Below, one piece after another: positions 54,068 to 63,160 of a DNA stretch of 64,000 nucleotides. Source of the stretch: Mariprofundus micogutta. Lineage in GTDB: Bacteria > Pseudomonadota > Zetaproteobacteria > Mariprofundales > Mariprofundaceae. The notes under the pieces were generated by a model. The model had not been told where the DNA came from. It searched no databases and saw only the letters and a list, made by a program, of their open reading frames with translations. Numbering within the stretch: position 1 is the first letter of the stretch; each line of letters opens with the position of its first letter. The position numbers and the translations under genes were made by a program. The stretch covers positions 102,001-166,000 of the forward strand of contig NZ_BDFD01000003.1 of the NCBI RefSeq assembly GCF_001895085.1, written 5' to 3'.

Positions 54068-56014
54068 ATGTCTGAATCTATTACCAGTATATTGGAAGAA
54101 AATCGCAGCTTTGATCCCCCGCAGGGACACAAAGGTCATATTGCATCTATGGATGATTATTATTCCTTACGCGAACAGTTTGATACAGATTTCGATGAAA
54201 CATGGAAGGTACTGGCGCGTGAGCATTTACACTGGAATGAACCTTTCGGCCGTGTACTTGATCGTAGCAAGGCCCCTTTTTTCAGCTGGTTTGAGGGTGG
54301 GAAGCTCAACCTTTCTGAAAACTGCATTGATCGCCATGTCGAAGCCGGGCTGGGGGAGCGCACGGCCATTATCTGGGAAGCGGAAGGCGGTGAAGTACGC
54401 CGTATCTCTTATCGTAACCTGCTTGCTGATGTCTGTCGGGCAGCCAATGCCCTGAAAGAGCTCGGCATACAGGCCGGCGACCGCGTTGTTATTTATATGC
54501 CGATGATTCCTGAAGCTGCCATTGCCATGCTGGCCTGCACACGTATTGGCGCTGTGCACTCTGTGGTTTTCGGTGCATTTTCTCCCCAGGCACTGCGTGA
54601 TCGCATTCAGGATGCTGAGGCTAAACTGATCATCACTGCCGATGGTGGTGGTCGCCGTGGTGGTACACATGCCTTGAAACCCAGTGTTGATGAAGCGCTG
54701 CAGGAAGAGTGCCGCAGCCTTAAACATGTGCTCATAGTTCGTCACGCAGGCAATGAAGTCAGCTGGACGAATGGTCGTGATATCGACTGGCATGAAGCGC
54801 TCAAGGTACAATCAGATGTATGCCCGCCACTGGCGGTGGATTCAGAACATCCGCTGTTTATTCTTTATACATCCGGCTCCACCGGAAAACCCAAAGGCAT
54901 CCTTCACTCAACAGCCGGTTATCTGTTATGGGCACGCCTGACCATGCGCTGGTCCTTCGACTTCAGGGCTGATTCCGATGTGTTCTGGTGCACCGCCGAT
55001 GTCGGATGGATCACCGGCCACACCTATTCGATTTACGGGCCTCTGGCCTGCGGTGGCACGACAGTGATGTATGAAGGCGTTCCCACTTTTCCTGATCCGG
55101 GCAGACTATGGAAAATCTGTGCCGATCATGGTGTTACAGTCTTTTATACCGCGCCCACCGCTATCCGCGCCCTGATCAAGGCTGGGGATGAATGGCCGCA
55201 GAAACATGACCTCTCCCGCCTGCGTGTGCTCGGGACCGTTGGTGAACCTATCAATCCGGAAGCATGGATGTGGTATTACAATGTCATTGGAAAAGGACGA
55301 TGCCCGATTGTTGATACCTGGTGGCAGACTGAAACCGGCGGCCATATGATTGCCCCCATGCCGTTTGCCACACCGACCAAGCCGGGCTCAGCTACCATGC
55401 CCTTGCCCGGCATTGATGTGGCTGTTGTCGATGAAGCAGGCAAACAGATTACCGAGGGCGGAGGCCTGCTGGTTATTCGTCAGCCGTGGCCATCCATGCT
55501 GCGCGGAGTTTGGGGTGATGATCAGCGTTTCGTGGATACCTACTGGAGAAAGTTTGATGGCCAGTATTATTTTGCCGGTGACGGTGCCCGCAAGGATGAA
55601 GACGGCTATGTCTGGATCATGGGCCGCGTGGATGACGTACTCAATGTTTCGGGGCACAGGCTCGGCACGATGGAGATCGAATCAGCGCTGGTTTCCCATG
55701 AATCGGTTGCTGAAGCCGCCATCGTTGGTCGCCCGGATGACATCAAGGGTGAAGCAATCTGCGCCTTTGTCACACTCAAATGCGAGGCGACTGATGGGTT
55801 GGTTGCAGAATTGCGTGCGCACGTCGGCAAAGAGATCGGTGCAATAGCCAAACCGGATGAAATCCGCTTTTCCGATAGCCTGCCTAAAACCAGATCAGGT
55901 AAAATTATGCGCCGCTTACTGCGCGATATTGCTGCCGGCCGCGAAATCACCTCGGATATCTCCACACTGGAAGATCAGAGCGTGATCAAGCAGCTGCAGC
56001 GACCTAGCGTATAA
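54068..56014 (+). CDS. acs: Acetyl-CoA synthetase
   Basis: AMP-forming activation of acetate (648 aa from ATG 54068 with AAGGAG 8 nt upstream). Motifs: '[13 protein letters not shown]' (~264-276), '[16 protein letters not shown]' (~500-515) and '[13 protein letters not shown]' (~604-616), whose first lysine after SG is the known acetylation switch. Scavenges acetate that pta-ackA would make. A deacetylase of the AcuC type lies 3.6 kb downstream. Confidence 0.95.
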   Translation: MSESITSILEENRSFDPPQGHKGHIASMDDYYSLREQFDTDFDETWKVLAREHLHWNEPFGRVLDRSKAPFFSWFEGGKLNLSENCIDRHVEAGLGERTAIIWEAEGGEVRRISYRNLLADVCRAANALKELGIQAGDRVVIYMPMIPEAAIAMLACTRIGAVHSVVFGAFSPQALRDRIQDAEAKLIITADGGGRRGGTHALKPSVDEALQEECRSLKHVLIVRHAGNEVSWTNGRDIDWHEALKVQSDVCPPLAVDSEHPLFILYTSGSTGKPKGILHSTAGYLLWARLTMRWSFDFRADSDVFWCTADVGWITGHTYSIYGPLACGGTTVMYEGVPTFPDPGRLWKICADHGVTVFYTAPTAIRALIKAGDEWPQKHDLSRLRVLGTVGEPINPEAWMWYYNVIGKGRCPIVDTWWQTETGGHMIAPMPFATPTKPGSATMPLPGIDVAVVDEAGKQITEGGGLLVIRQPWPSMLRGVWGDDQRFVDTYWRKFDGQYYFAGDGARKDEDGYVWIMGRVDDVLNVSGHRLGTMEIESALVSHESVAEAAIVGRPDDIKGEAICAFVTLKCEATDGLVAELRAHVGKEIGAIAKPDEIRFSDSLPKTRSGKIMRRLLRDIAAGREITSDISTLEDQSVIKQLQRPSV

Positions 56015-56068
56015 TGTGTTCTGTTCGATGAGGTTCATCTGAAAGGTCCACACCTGTTTCGCCATCCG

Positions 56069-58861
56069 GTGGGGATATTTCCACCGGGTGCACGCTGGTA
56101 TCTGGCTGCCATTGCAGTTGTTTCACTGCTGTCTGTTGCCATGCATCTGTCCATTCAGATCAGAGCTCAGGAGCAAGCCGAAAACCTGATTCATCAATGG
56201 GGAGAAGAGGCTGGCATTAATATCGGCAGCGTCCGCTATCATCTATTGAGGAATGGTTTGATTCTGAAAAATGTACAACTGGAGCGACAACGTGATTCAC
56301 TTGCCATTGCACACCTGTTTATCCACGCTAACCCGAAACTTCTTACGGGCGAAAACCCGAAAATAGGCCAGGTTGAAATCATCGGTTTTGATGCCGTAGT
56401 CTGGAACCCTGAGCAAAGAGCTGCCTGGAAAGATGATCAAAAACTGCTGCGAATCTGGCAAGCCACGCAATCACTCACTGTATCCAACGCTTCGTTGACA
56501 CTGTATCTCAAAGACAAACTGACACCGCCAATCAAGCTGGATAGTCTATCCATGGACCTGAAAATTCAGAAAGCGGTACGTAACATTTCGGCCCGTGCCC
56601 GACTGGCTGGTGCCCCCGTACAGTGGCAGTGGTCTTACCATGACAAACCGGAAAAGCAAAATAAATGGAGCGCTAAAGGAGAAGCTGAATGGCGCAATGT
56701 TGACAGTATCCTTCTCACCAATGCGCTGGGGCTGGTGCAGACTGATGGGTTATTATCAGGGCGAACGAACTGGACGATCAACAATAACGGCAGCACAAGC
56801 ATCCAGGGTAAAGCAGAGCTGTCGGACGAACCCAATACAGCGCCTTCTCATGAGATCAACTGGTCCGGCAATCAGATTGAAAACGAGTGGAAACTGGATG
56901 TGGCAGCCAGAGACTGGCCTGTCCAATTATGGGCGAAAAGCCTGCCCTCGTTCGCGGAAAAAACACTAAGTCATGCCCTGCTTGATGCAGACCTACGATG
57001 GATACAAAAAAATAACAACTGGAACCTCTCCACTGCGCAGGCCAAGCTAAGCAAGGTGCGTTATGCGGATTCGCATCAGACGGAAAATAATCGCCACGAT
57101 TGGACATGGGATGAGATCAATCTAAAAGATGTATGGCTGAATTTCAGCAGCCGCAAAATGCATGCCGCAAGTATCACAACAGATCATTCCCTGATGATCT
57201 TTCAACCACATCAGCATGCAGTCCGGCCAGCCAACTCAAGCCACGGCAATCGACATACCGGCTACTGGGACATCAGCGCCGACAAGATAGACGTTAGTCA
57301 TATGACACTTGGCCTGGCGACGAGTCAGGGCAAGTTGCTGCTACCCGAGCTTAAGGGCTATTGCAGCTGGAGTCTGTCGGATAAAATCAACTTTAACTTG
57401 CGCTCCATGCAACAGCATGATGAGACAGTCAACAACCAGGATACTACACAGCCTGCAGAGTGGCGCTTGAACGGTCAGGCGCACTACAAACATGGAGCTG
57501 TCAAAAAGTCAGAATTCAGACTACGTGGAAATCATATCGATCTTGCCCTGCTGCGTCCGTTCATACCCCTGCAGGGTGATAGCAACAGATCCATGGGTCT
57601 CTCCGGTGAAAGCGATTTAAATCTGAGTGTCTCAATCACAGATGGGCTATGGCGGGCACACGGAAAAGCCTCTGCGGCTGATGTACAAATCTCCCATGCA
57701 GGTGATACGTGGACGGCAAAACGGGTTGAAACAAGATTCGGACCGGTGGGTATGGAGCTTGATAGCCAGCAGATAGACTTGTTCAATGCCAATGACTGGC
57801 ACTACACCACCGCACTTAAACCGCTGCCCGGCTACCTGCCTGCAACAGATCGCAAAGCAGACACTCCTCACTCTCACATCAGCTGGTGGAAAAAGAAGCT
57901 AAGTACATCGAACTGGGAAATTGGCCAGCTAAACTGGGAAAACGGCAGGGTAAGCATTGGTAACAATGATGCAACATGGATGGAACAACTGAATATCCAG
58001 ATCAACAGCATTAAACCGGATCACTGGGCAAGCATCACCGCTGATGGGCGAGTAGGTCAGGGCAAGGCCTCCCTGAATGGACACTGGTATGTTTTATCTG
58101 ACAATCAGCGATTCAAGGGCAGAGTATCCATTGACAACAGCCTGCCATTTTTTCTGCACGACTGGATGTTTGCATCAGGCATGCCACGACTGGTCCGGGG
58201 GCGGATTTCTGCACAACTGAATATCAAAGATGGCGAAGCGGGTAATAGTTATGCAAGCCTGGTGAAACTGAAACTGGCGCGTGCCGTTACAGAGACCCGG
58301 GTTTCTCCTGATGACCCCATGATTGAGCGGACAGGTTTCAGTACTCAGGGACTGCTGGAACGATTAAGCCAGAGCAACGATATCATCTCACTCAACTTCG
58401 AAAATCATGGCGACTGGAACACGCAACCGCTGGATTTGCATCGACTGGGCCTGTCAATGCAGCGGACTTTACAGCAGGCTGCTACCGGCAACACAACAGA
58501 TGCCCCTGACACAAAAGCAAAGCCCGTGAATACAGAAGCCCCCATCATCGGCACACGTATTCGTTTGCGCGAAGAAGGTCGCCTGTCATTAAACGAAAGG
58601 ATCAGACTGCGTTCTGCACTTCGCGACCTGAAAAACAGGTCCGGCTGGACACTTGATCTGGTACCCAAGTGGACGGGCAAATCAATTGATGCTGAAACAA
58701 TCAAACGCATCCGTTATACCCAGAAGATGATCGAACGCTTTGCCAGATATCAGAGTCTACCTGCAGACATGATTTATCCGACCTGGCCTACGCCTAAGGA
58801 CCATGCCAATGAAATCGGTTCGATACAGGTTACCCTGACCCCGCCAAGGCACAAACTCTGA
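56069..58861 (+). CDS. Large AsmA/DUF748-like envelope protein
   Basis: A 930-aa protein: one N-terminal membrane helix (~9-30), then a long repetitive beta-rich region with AsmA/DUF748-like segments (e.g. 'IGQVEIIGFDAVVWNPEQ', 'GQAHYKHGAVKKSEFRLRGN', in parts), and a helical C-terminus. It probably spans the periplasm. The annotated GTG 56069 has no ribosome site; a CTG at 56039 has GAGG 5 nt upstream and would add ten residues including a basic lead. Its codon use matches its neighbours. Function unknown; outer-membrane lipid homeostasis is the family theme. Confidence 0.68.
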   Translation: MGIFPPGARWYLAAIAVVSLLSVAMHLSIQIRAQEQAENLIHQWGEEAGINIGSVRYHLLRNGLILKNVQLERQRDSLAIAHLFIHANPKLLTGENPKIGQVEIIGFDAVVWNPEQRAAWKDDQKLLRIWQATQSLTVSNASLTLYLKDKLTPPIKLDSLSMDLKIQKAVRNISARARLAGAPVQWQWSYHDKPEKQNKWSAKGEAEWRNVDSILLTNALGLVQTDGLLSGRTNWTINNNGSTSIQGKAELSDEPNTAPSHEINWSGNQIENEWKLDVAARDWPVQLWAKSLPSFAEKTLSHALLDADLRWIQKNNNWNLSTAQAKLSKVRYADSHQTENNRHDWTWDEINLKDVWLNFSSRKMHAASITTDHSLMIFQPHQHAVRPANSSHGNRHTGYWDISADKIDVSHMTLGLATSQGKLLLPELKGYCSWSLSDKINFNLRSMQQHDETVNNQDTTQPAEWRLNGQAHYKHGAVKKSEFRLRGNHIDLALLRPFIPLQGDSNRSMGLSGESDLNLSVSITDGLWRAHGKASAADVQISHAGDTWTAKRVETRFGPVGMELDSQQIDLFNANDWHYTTALKPLPGYLPATDRKADTPHSHISWWKKKLSTSNWEIGQLNWENGRVSIGNNDATWMEQLNIQINSIKPDHWASITADGRVGQGKASLNGHWYVLSDNQRFKGRVSIDNSLPFFLHDWMFASGMPRLVRGRISAQLNIKDGEAGNSYASLVKLKLARAVTETRVSPDDPMIERTGFSTQGLLERLSQSNDIISLNFENHGDWNTQPLDLHRLGLSMQRTLQQAATGNTTDAPDTKAKPVNTEAPIIGTRIRLREEGRLSLNERIRLRSALRDLKNRSGWTLDLVPKWTGKSIDAETIKRIRYTQKMIERFARYQSLPADMIYPTWPTPKDHANEIGSIQVTLTPPRHKL

Positions 58862-58882
58862 CGCCTCAAAACACCCTGAACC

Positions 58883-59329
58883 CTAAAACTGCAGTTCGGC
58901 AGAGAGTTTCGCTTCAATAAACTGAGTATGATGAATACCCAACAGATCAGCCATGCGACGGATAATCTGTTCTTCATAGGGATCCACTATGCCATCAGCC
59001 ATCGCGACAGCCCATAGCTCAGTCAGAATGACGATTCGTTCCTGAGTGGAAAAACCTTTGACCACAATCGAGGTGAACTGGTGCAGGTCCAGAGCTTTAT
59101 CCACCTCAGCAGAAGCCTGTTCAATCAATGCATGAATTTCTGTCTCGGAAAGGTCAAAGCGTTTTTCCAGTGCAACCATCATACTGCTGCGTTCAGCTTC
59201 ATGCAGATGTCCATCCATACGCATCACTTCAACCATCAAAGCTGCAACGGCCAGAGACACATCATGTCCCCGCTGCTCTTTCGTACTGACTGCAGCCGTC
59301 TTCCACATTTTCTGAAGCTTCCTGATCAT
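58883..59329 (-). CDS. TerB-like protein
   Basis: A 148-aa all-helical protein of the TerB/DjlA-N family: 'ALMVEVMRMDGHLHEAE' (~30-46) and 'LWAVAMADGIVDPYEEQII' (~104-122) carry the paired acidic metal-site motifs. Commonly called tellurite resistance, but in isolation it is a general stress or envelope module. Convergent with the AsmA-like gene. Confidence 0.8.
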   Translation of the reverse strand: MIRKLQKMWKTAAVSTKEQRGHDVSLAVAALMVEVMRMDGHLHEAERSSMMVALEKRFDLSETEIHALIEQASAEVDKALDLHQFTSIVVKGFSTQERIVILTELWAVAMADGIVDPYEEQIIRRMADLLGIHHTQFIEAKLSAELQF

Positions 59330-59416
59330 GCATCACACCTCGTTGCCGGACACGACAAGCATAAGGTTGCCATTGCTCTTGGCAACGCCGGGCAGCCCTA
59401 TAGGCTTGCGCAAATC

Positions 59417-59599
59417 ATGCTGGCTATCTTTCTGCTCTTTTCAATTCCCATTGGCTGCTTTGCCAGCTGGTTTGGCTGGAAAGCATATCAGGCAGGCAGG
59501 AAAAATATTGTCTTCGCCATGGCCTGGGTCGCATTTCTCTGTTTCAGCTCTGCCCTTCTCATAGGTGGCTGGGCATTCATCGCCACTGCTGCTTCCTGA
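59417..59599 (+). CDS. Small two-helix membrane protein (start uncertain)
   Basis: A 60-aa protein from ATG 59417 with two hydrophobic segments ('LAIFLLFSIPIGCFASWFGW', then 'FAMAWVAFLCFSSALLIGG'). Coding character may begin further upstream, up to ATG 59264, antisense to the terB start. No good ribosome site is visible for any candidate. Unknown function. Confidence 0.42.
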   Translation: MLAIFLLFSIPIGCFASWFGWKAYQAGRKNIVFAMAWVAFLCFSSALLIGGWAFIATAAS

Positions 59600-59644
59600 T
59601 ATTTCCCCTTAAGAAACTGTTGGCTACTGCGCTATACTGCCAAT

Positions 59645-60601
59645 ATGTCTGACTCACAATCTCCTGTTCAGCTCTATGTTGGTGCAGAACTCGCCCGCTA
59701 CGGTTTTGCTGAAGCACACCCCTTCGGCCCGGATAGAATGGACGCTTTCTGGCAGGAGACCATCAGCCGGAATCTGGATAAACAAGTAGAAATAAGCACG
59801 CCGGTTATGGCAGAACGTGGAGCCATTGAACGCTTCCATACACCCGAATATGTCGAACGCGTTATAAGCCAATCCGAATCAGGTCAGGGTTATCTGGATT
59901 TTGGTGATACCCCTGCGTTCAAAGGTGTGTATGAAGCTGCCGCCACGGTTGTCGGCAGCGTACTGGCGGCTGCCGAAGTGGCCATCAATGGCGCCCATCC
60001 TCGTTGTTTCATCCCGATCGCCGGCCTGCATCATGCACGCCGCAATATGGCTGCCGGTTTCTGCGTGTTCAACGATGCTGGAGTGCTTATTGAAACACTG
60101 CGCAGCGAATACGGTATCCGGCGCATCGCTTATGCGGATATCGACGCACATTTTGGAGATGGCGTCTTTTACGCTTTCGAGTCCGATCCGGATCTGTGCA
60201 CTGTTGATATACATGAAGATGGAGCCCATCTCTATCCCGGCAGCGGTTTTGCCGATGAAACCGGCACTGGAGAAGCGCTGGGAAGCAAATTGAACCTGCC
60301 AATGCGTCCGGGTGCAAACGATGAGGAATTCATGAAAGTCTGGCCCGAAGCCGAGGCCTTCATCCGCGCATTCAAACCTGAATTCATTATCTTCCAATGT
60401 GGTGCCGACTCGATTGCCGGCGACCCGATTACCGACATGTGCTTCACTCCGAAGGCACACGCCCATGCTGCAGCATCGCTATGCCGCCTTGCAGATGAAT
60501 TCGCTCAGGGACGTATCATTGCCCTCGGTGGTGGCGGTTATAACAGGGTAAATTTGGCAAAAGCCTGGAATGTGGTGTTAGCGCAACTCTGCCTTACTTA
60601 A
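59645..60601 (+). CDS. Histone deacetylase-family protein (AcuC-like)
   Basis: Zinc deacetylase of the HDAC/acetoin-utilisation family (318 aa). Motifs: 'LHHARRNMAAGFCVFND' (~128-144), 'ADIDAHFGDG' (Zn-binding Asp and His; the second His of the usual HHG is Phe), 'QCGADSIAGDP' (~253-263) and 'ALGGGGYN' (~298-305). In Bacillus AcuC deacetylates acetyl-CoA synthetase; acs is 3.6 kb upstream. Overlaps the ggt 3' end tail to tail by 8 bases. Confidence 0.88.
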   Translation: MSDSQSPVQLYVGAELARYGFAEAHPFGPDRMDAFWQETISRNLDKQVEISTPVMAERGAIERFHTPEYVERVISQSESGQGYLDFGDTPAFKGVYEAAATVVGSVLAAAEVAINGAHPRCFIPIAGLHHARRNMAAGFCVFNDAGVLIETLRSEYGIRRIAYADIDAHFGDGVFYAFESDPDLCTVDIHEDGAHLYPGSGFADETGTGEALGSKLNLPMRPGANDEEFMKVWPEAEAFIRAFKPEFIIFQCGADSIAGDPITDMCFTPKAHAHAAASLCRLADEFAQGRIIALGGGGYNRVNLAKAWNVVLAQLCLT

Positions 60602-62213
60602 CATCCAGGACAGCTCCTTCACCACGCTGGTCAGCAATGCCGGTTAACTGTTTATCTATCCTATCCCATATAATGACATGCATATTACCGTACTTTCGAT
60701 TCATCGGTTTGAGAATATGCCCACGCGCCTGCAGTTCTTTGCTGACTGCGGGGCTAAAAGCCTCCTGTTCGTGCTGGATCACATCGGGCAGGAACTGGTG
60801 ATGAAAGCGCGGGTCATTCACCCAATTGGCAGGTGCTGACTCATCAAGCATGAAACCGAGGCTTGCGAGCAGCACCATCGAGATAATGCGCGAACCGCCG
60901 GGGGTACCTACGATGAAAGTGCGATCGGGGCCTATGACGAATGTTGGCGTCATCGATGAGAGCATGCGTTTGCCAGGCGCTACGGCATTCGCCGCTCCCT
61001 GCACCAGACCATAGGCATTCGCTTTGCCGGGGCGAGTGGCGAAATCATCCATCTCATCATTGAGCAGAATGCCTGTGGATGGGGAGACATAAGCGGAGCC
61101 AAAAGCGTAGTTGATTGATAGCGTGGCCGAAACCATATTGCCTTCGGAATCAATCACTGAGAAATGGGTCGTATCGGTGCCAGACCCGATGGCATCGGAA
61201 CTGTTGCCAAGCTCTCGGCTTGGCGTAGCACGATCCATACGAATACCAGCCCGCAAACGTGCTAAACGATGCTCGTTGAGCAGATCAGGAATCTCGACGA
61301 AATCGCTATCGCCCATGTGCTCATTGCGGTCCCGGTATGCGCGCTTCATCGTTTCGACCAGCAGATGAACCCGATCAGTCCGATTCAGAACTTTGAGATC
61401 ATCATTCTTCAACTGACCGAATACATGCGCCAATGTCATGCCACCGGATGATGGCAGAGGTGCAGAGATCAGCTTGTACGCATTGTACTCAAAGGTAACC
61501 GGTTTGCGCTCAATAACACGATAATCGGCCAAGTCGGCTGCACGGATCAGACCACCATCCCGTATCATATCAGCAACAAGTCGTCCGGCTGTCTCACCGC
61601 GATAGAAATCTTCTGCCCCGCCTTTGGCGAAACGGATCAGGGTATCAGCAAGTGCGCCCTGTTTTATTGTCTCGCCTGACATGAACTGATTGCGTGCAAC
61701 ATCATTGAACGCCTTACCTCGCCATTTGATCATGCCCTTCAGTCGTGGCGACACTACAAAACCATTCTTCGCCAGATCGATCGCAGGCTGTGTAATGACT
61801 GAACGGTTCAGTTTGCCGTACCGCGTGACCAGATGATCTACGCCTGCTGCCAAGCCGGGAACACCAGCAGACTGTGGACCGTCAATGCTGGATGCTGTTT
61901 CATACACTTCCCCGTTGCCTGCCAGCCTCGGTGAAATTTCACGCGCATCGAGCATCACATAGCGATCCTCTTTGGCGATATAGAGCAGGAAAAAACCTCC
62001 ACCGCCGATACCGGATGAACCCGGCTCTGCCACACCCAGAGCCAGAGCCGTCGCAGCAGCAGCATCAAAAGCATTACCGCCCTGCTTTAACATCTGAGCA
62101 CCGGCTTCTGCTGCACTCTTCTGTGCAGCCACAACCATGCCCGATCCGGGATTCGCCGCATGAGCTGCCAACGGCAGCAACAGGGTTACAGCTAAGAATA
62201 GAGACCTGATCAT
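60594..62213 (-). CDS. ggt: Gamma-glutamyltranspeptidase
   Basis: Periplasmic enzyme that cleaves glutathione and transfers gamma-glutamyl groups (539 aa). Signal peptide ~1-19 ('AAHA'). The autocatalytic Thr is in 'GSGTDTTHFSVID' (~355-367), followed by 'SINYAFGSAYVSPSTGILLND' (in part) and 'GTPGGSRIISMVL' (~451-463). Splits into large and small subunits after export. Coupled to mutY by an ATGA overlap. Confidence 0.93.
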   Translation of the reverse strand: MIRSLFLAVTLLLPLAAHAANPGSGMVVAAQKSAAEAGAQMLKQGGNAFDAAAATALALGVAEPGSSGIGGGGFFLLYIAKEDRYVMLDAREISPRLAGNGEVYETASSIDGPQSAGVPGLAAGVDHLVTRYGKLNRSVITQPAIDLAKNGFVVSPRLKGMIKWRGKAFNDVARNQFMSGETIKQGALADTLIRFAKGGAEDFYRGETAGRLVADMIRDGGLIRAADLADYRVIERKPVTFEYNAYKLISAPLPSSGGMTLAHVFGQLKNDDLKVLNRTDRVHLLVETMKRAYRDRNEHMGDSDFVEIPDLLNEHRLARLRAGIRMDRATPSRELGNSSDAIGSGTDTTHFSVIDSEGNMVSATLSINYAFGSAYVSPSTGILLNDEMDDFATRPGKANAYGLVQGAANAVAPGKRMLSSMTPTFVIGPDRTFIVGTPGGSRIISMVLLASLGFMLDESAPANWVNDPRFHHQFLPDVIQHEQEAFSPAVSKELQARGHILKPMNRKYGNMHVIIWDRIDKQLTGIADQRGEGAVLDVK

Positions 62214-63160
62214 ATCACTTTCTCCAATAAATGGTGAATACCCGTAGGCAGGGCATAACCTTCAATAGACGGCACCCATCGGCCATCTCCGCGCGGTTCA
62301 GTTTCAGACTGATCGGGATAAAGATGTAAGCGTCGATGTGTTAACTGGTGGATATGTGCCGGTTCTTGTTCAGGGCACTCTTCAAGTTCGGTAATGGGCG
62401 GCGTCCACAATCCAGCCCAGATTCCTGAATCCGGCCGCTGACTGAGCCATATCCCTTTCTCCGGACAGATGAAAAGATGGATGCGCCAGTGAACATCAAG
62501 CACAGCTACCGGCTTACGAATCTCCTTTGAAATATCTACGTGAAAGGCCGAAGCACAGTGATGCTGCACCGGACACTGCTCACAGGATGGAGACTTCGCC
62601 GAACATACAGTTGCACCCAACTCCATCATGGCCTGATTCCAGATCGCCGGATCGTCTGCAGTTTCAATAGCCTGTTGGGCCAGTAGCCACAATTCTTTAT
62701 CGCCGGTTTCCGGTTTCGCATACCAGCGTTTCAACACGCGTTTCACGTTTCCATCCAGCACCGCTGTGAACGTGCTGAAACAGAAAGATGAAATAGCTCC
62801 TGCGGTAGAACGACCAATACCGGACAGCTTCATGATATCGTCAAACTCATTCGGAAAACGGCCGTCATAATCAGATTGAATCATCTGTGCAGAGCGATGG
62901 ATAAAGCGGGCACGGCGATAATAACCCAGCCCTTCCCAGGCTTTAAGCACATCATCGGCAGATGCTGAAGCCAGCGCCTCAATTGTCGGGAAAGCCTCAA
63001 ACCATCCCAGATAACGTGGCAGCACGGTTTTCACCTGAGTCTGCTGCAGCATGATCTCGGAGATCCAGATGTGATACGGGTCAGTTGTTTCACGCCACGG
63101 CAGTTTTCGGGCATGCAGAGCGTACCAACTGAGTAGAGCCTTACATCGGTCGGAAGACAA
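62210..63160 (-). CDS. mutY: MutY, A/G-specific adenine glycosylase
   Basis: Removes adenine opposite 8-oxoguanine (316 aa). HhH-GPD fold with 'ISEIMLQQTQVKTVLPRY' (~33-50) and 'LSGIGRSTAGAI' (~111-122, Asp at 'LDGNVKRVL'). The Fe-S cluster cysteines are 'CSAKSPSCEQCPVQHHC' (~186-202). C-terminal NUDIX-like domain (~220-316). Its start overlaps the TonB-like gene by 20 bases. Confidence 0.93.
   Translation of the reverse strand: MSSDRCKALLSWYALHARKLPWRETTDPYHIWISEIMLQQTQVKTVLPRYLGWFEAFPTIEALASASADDVLKAWEGLGYYRRARFIHRSAQMIQSDYDGRFPNEFDDIMKLSGIGRSTAGAISSFCFSTFTAVLDGNVKRVLKRWYAKPETGDKELWLLAQQAIETADDPAIWNQAMMELGATVCSAKSPSCEQCPVQHHCASAFHVDISKEIRKPVAVLDVHWRIHLFICPEKGIWLSQRPDSGIWAGLWTPPITELEECPEQEPAHIHQLTHRRLHLYPDQSETEPRGDGRWVPSIEGYALPTGIHHLLEKVI

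Noticed and set aside
54227-54811. A 194-codon minus-strand frame inside acs
   Set aside because: Mirrors the acs codon pattern, and the acs motifs are intact in the plus frame.
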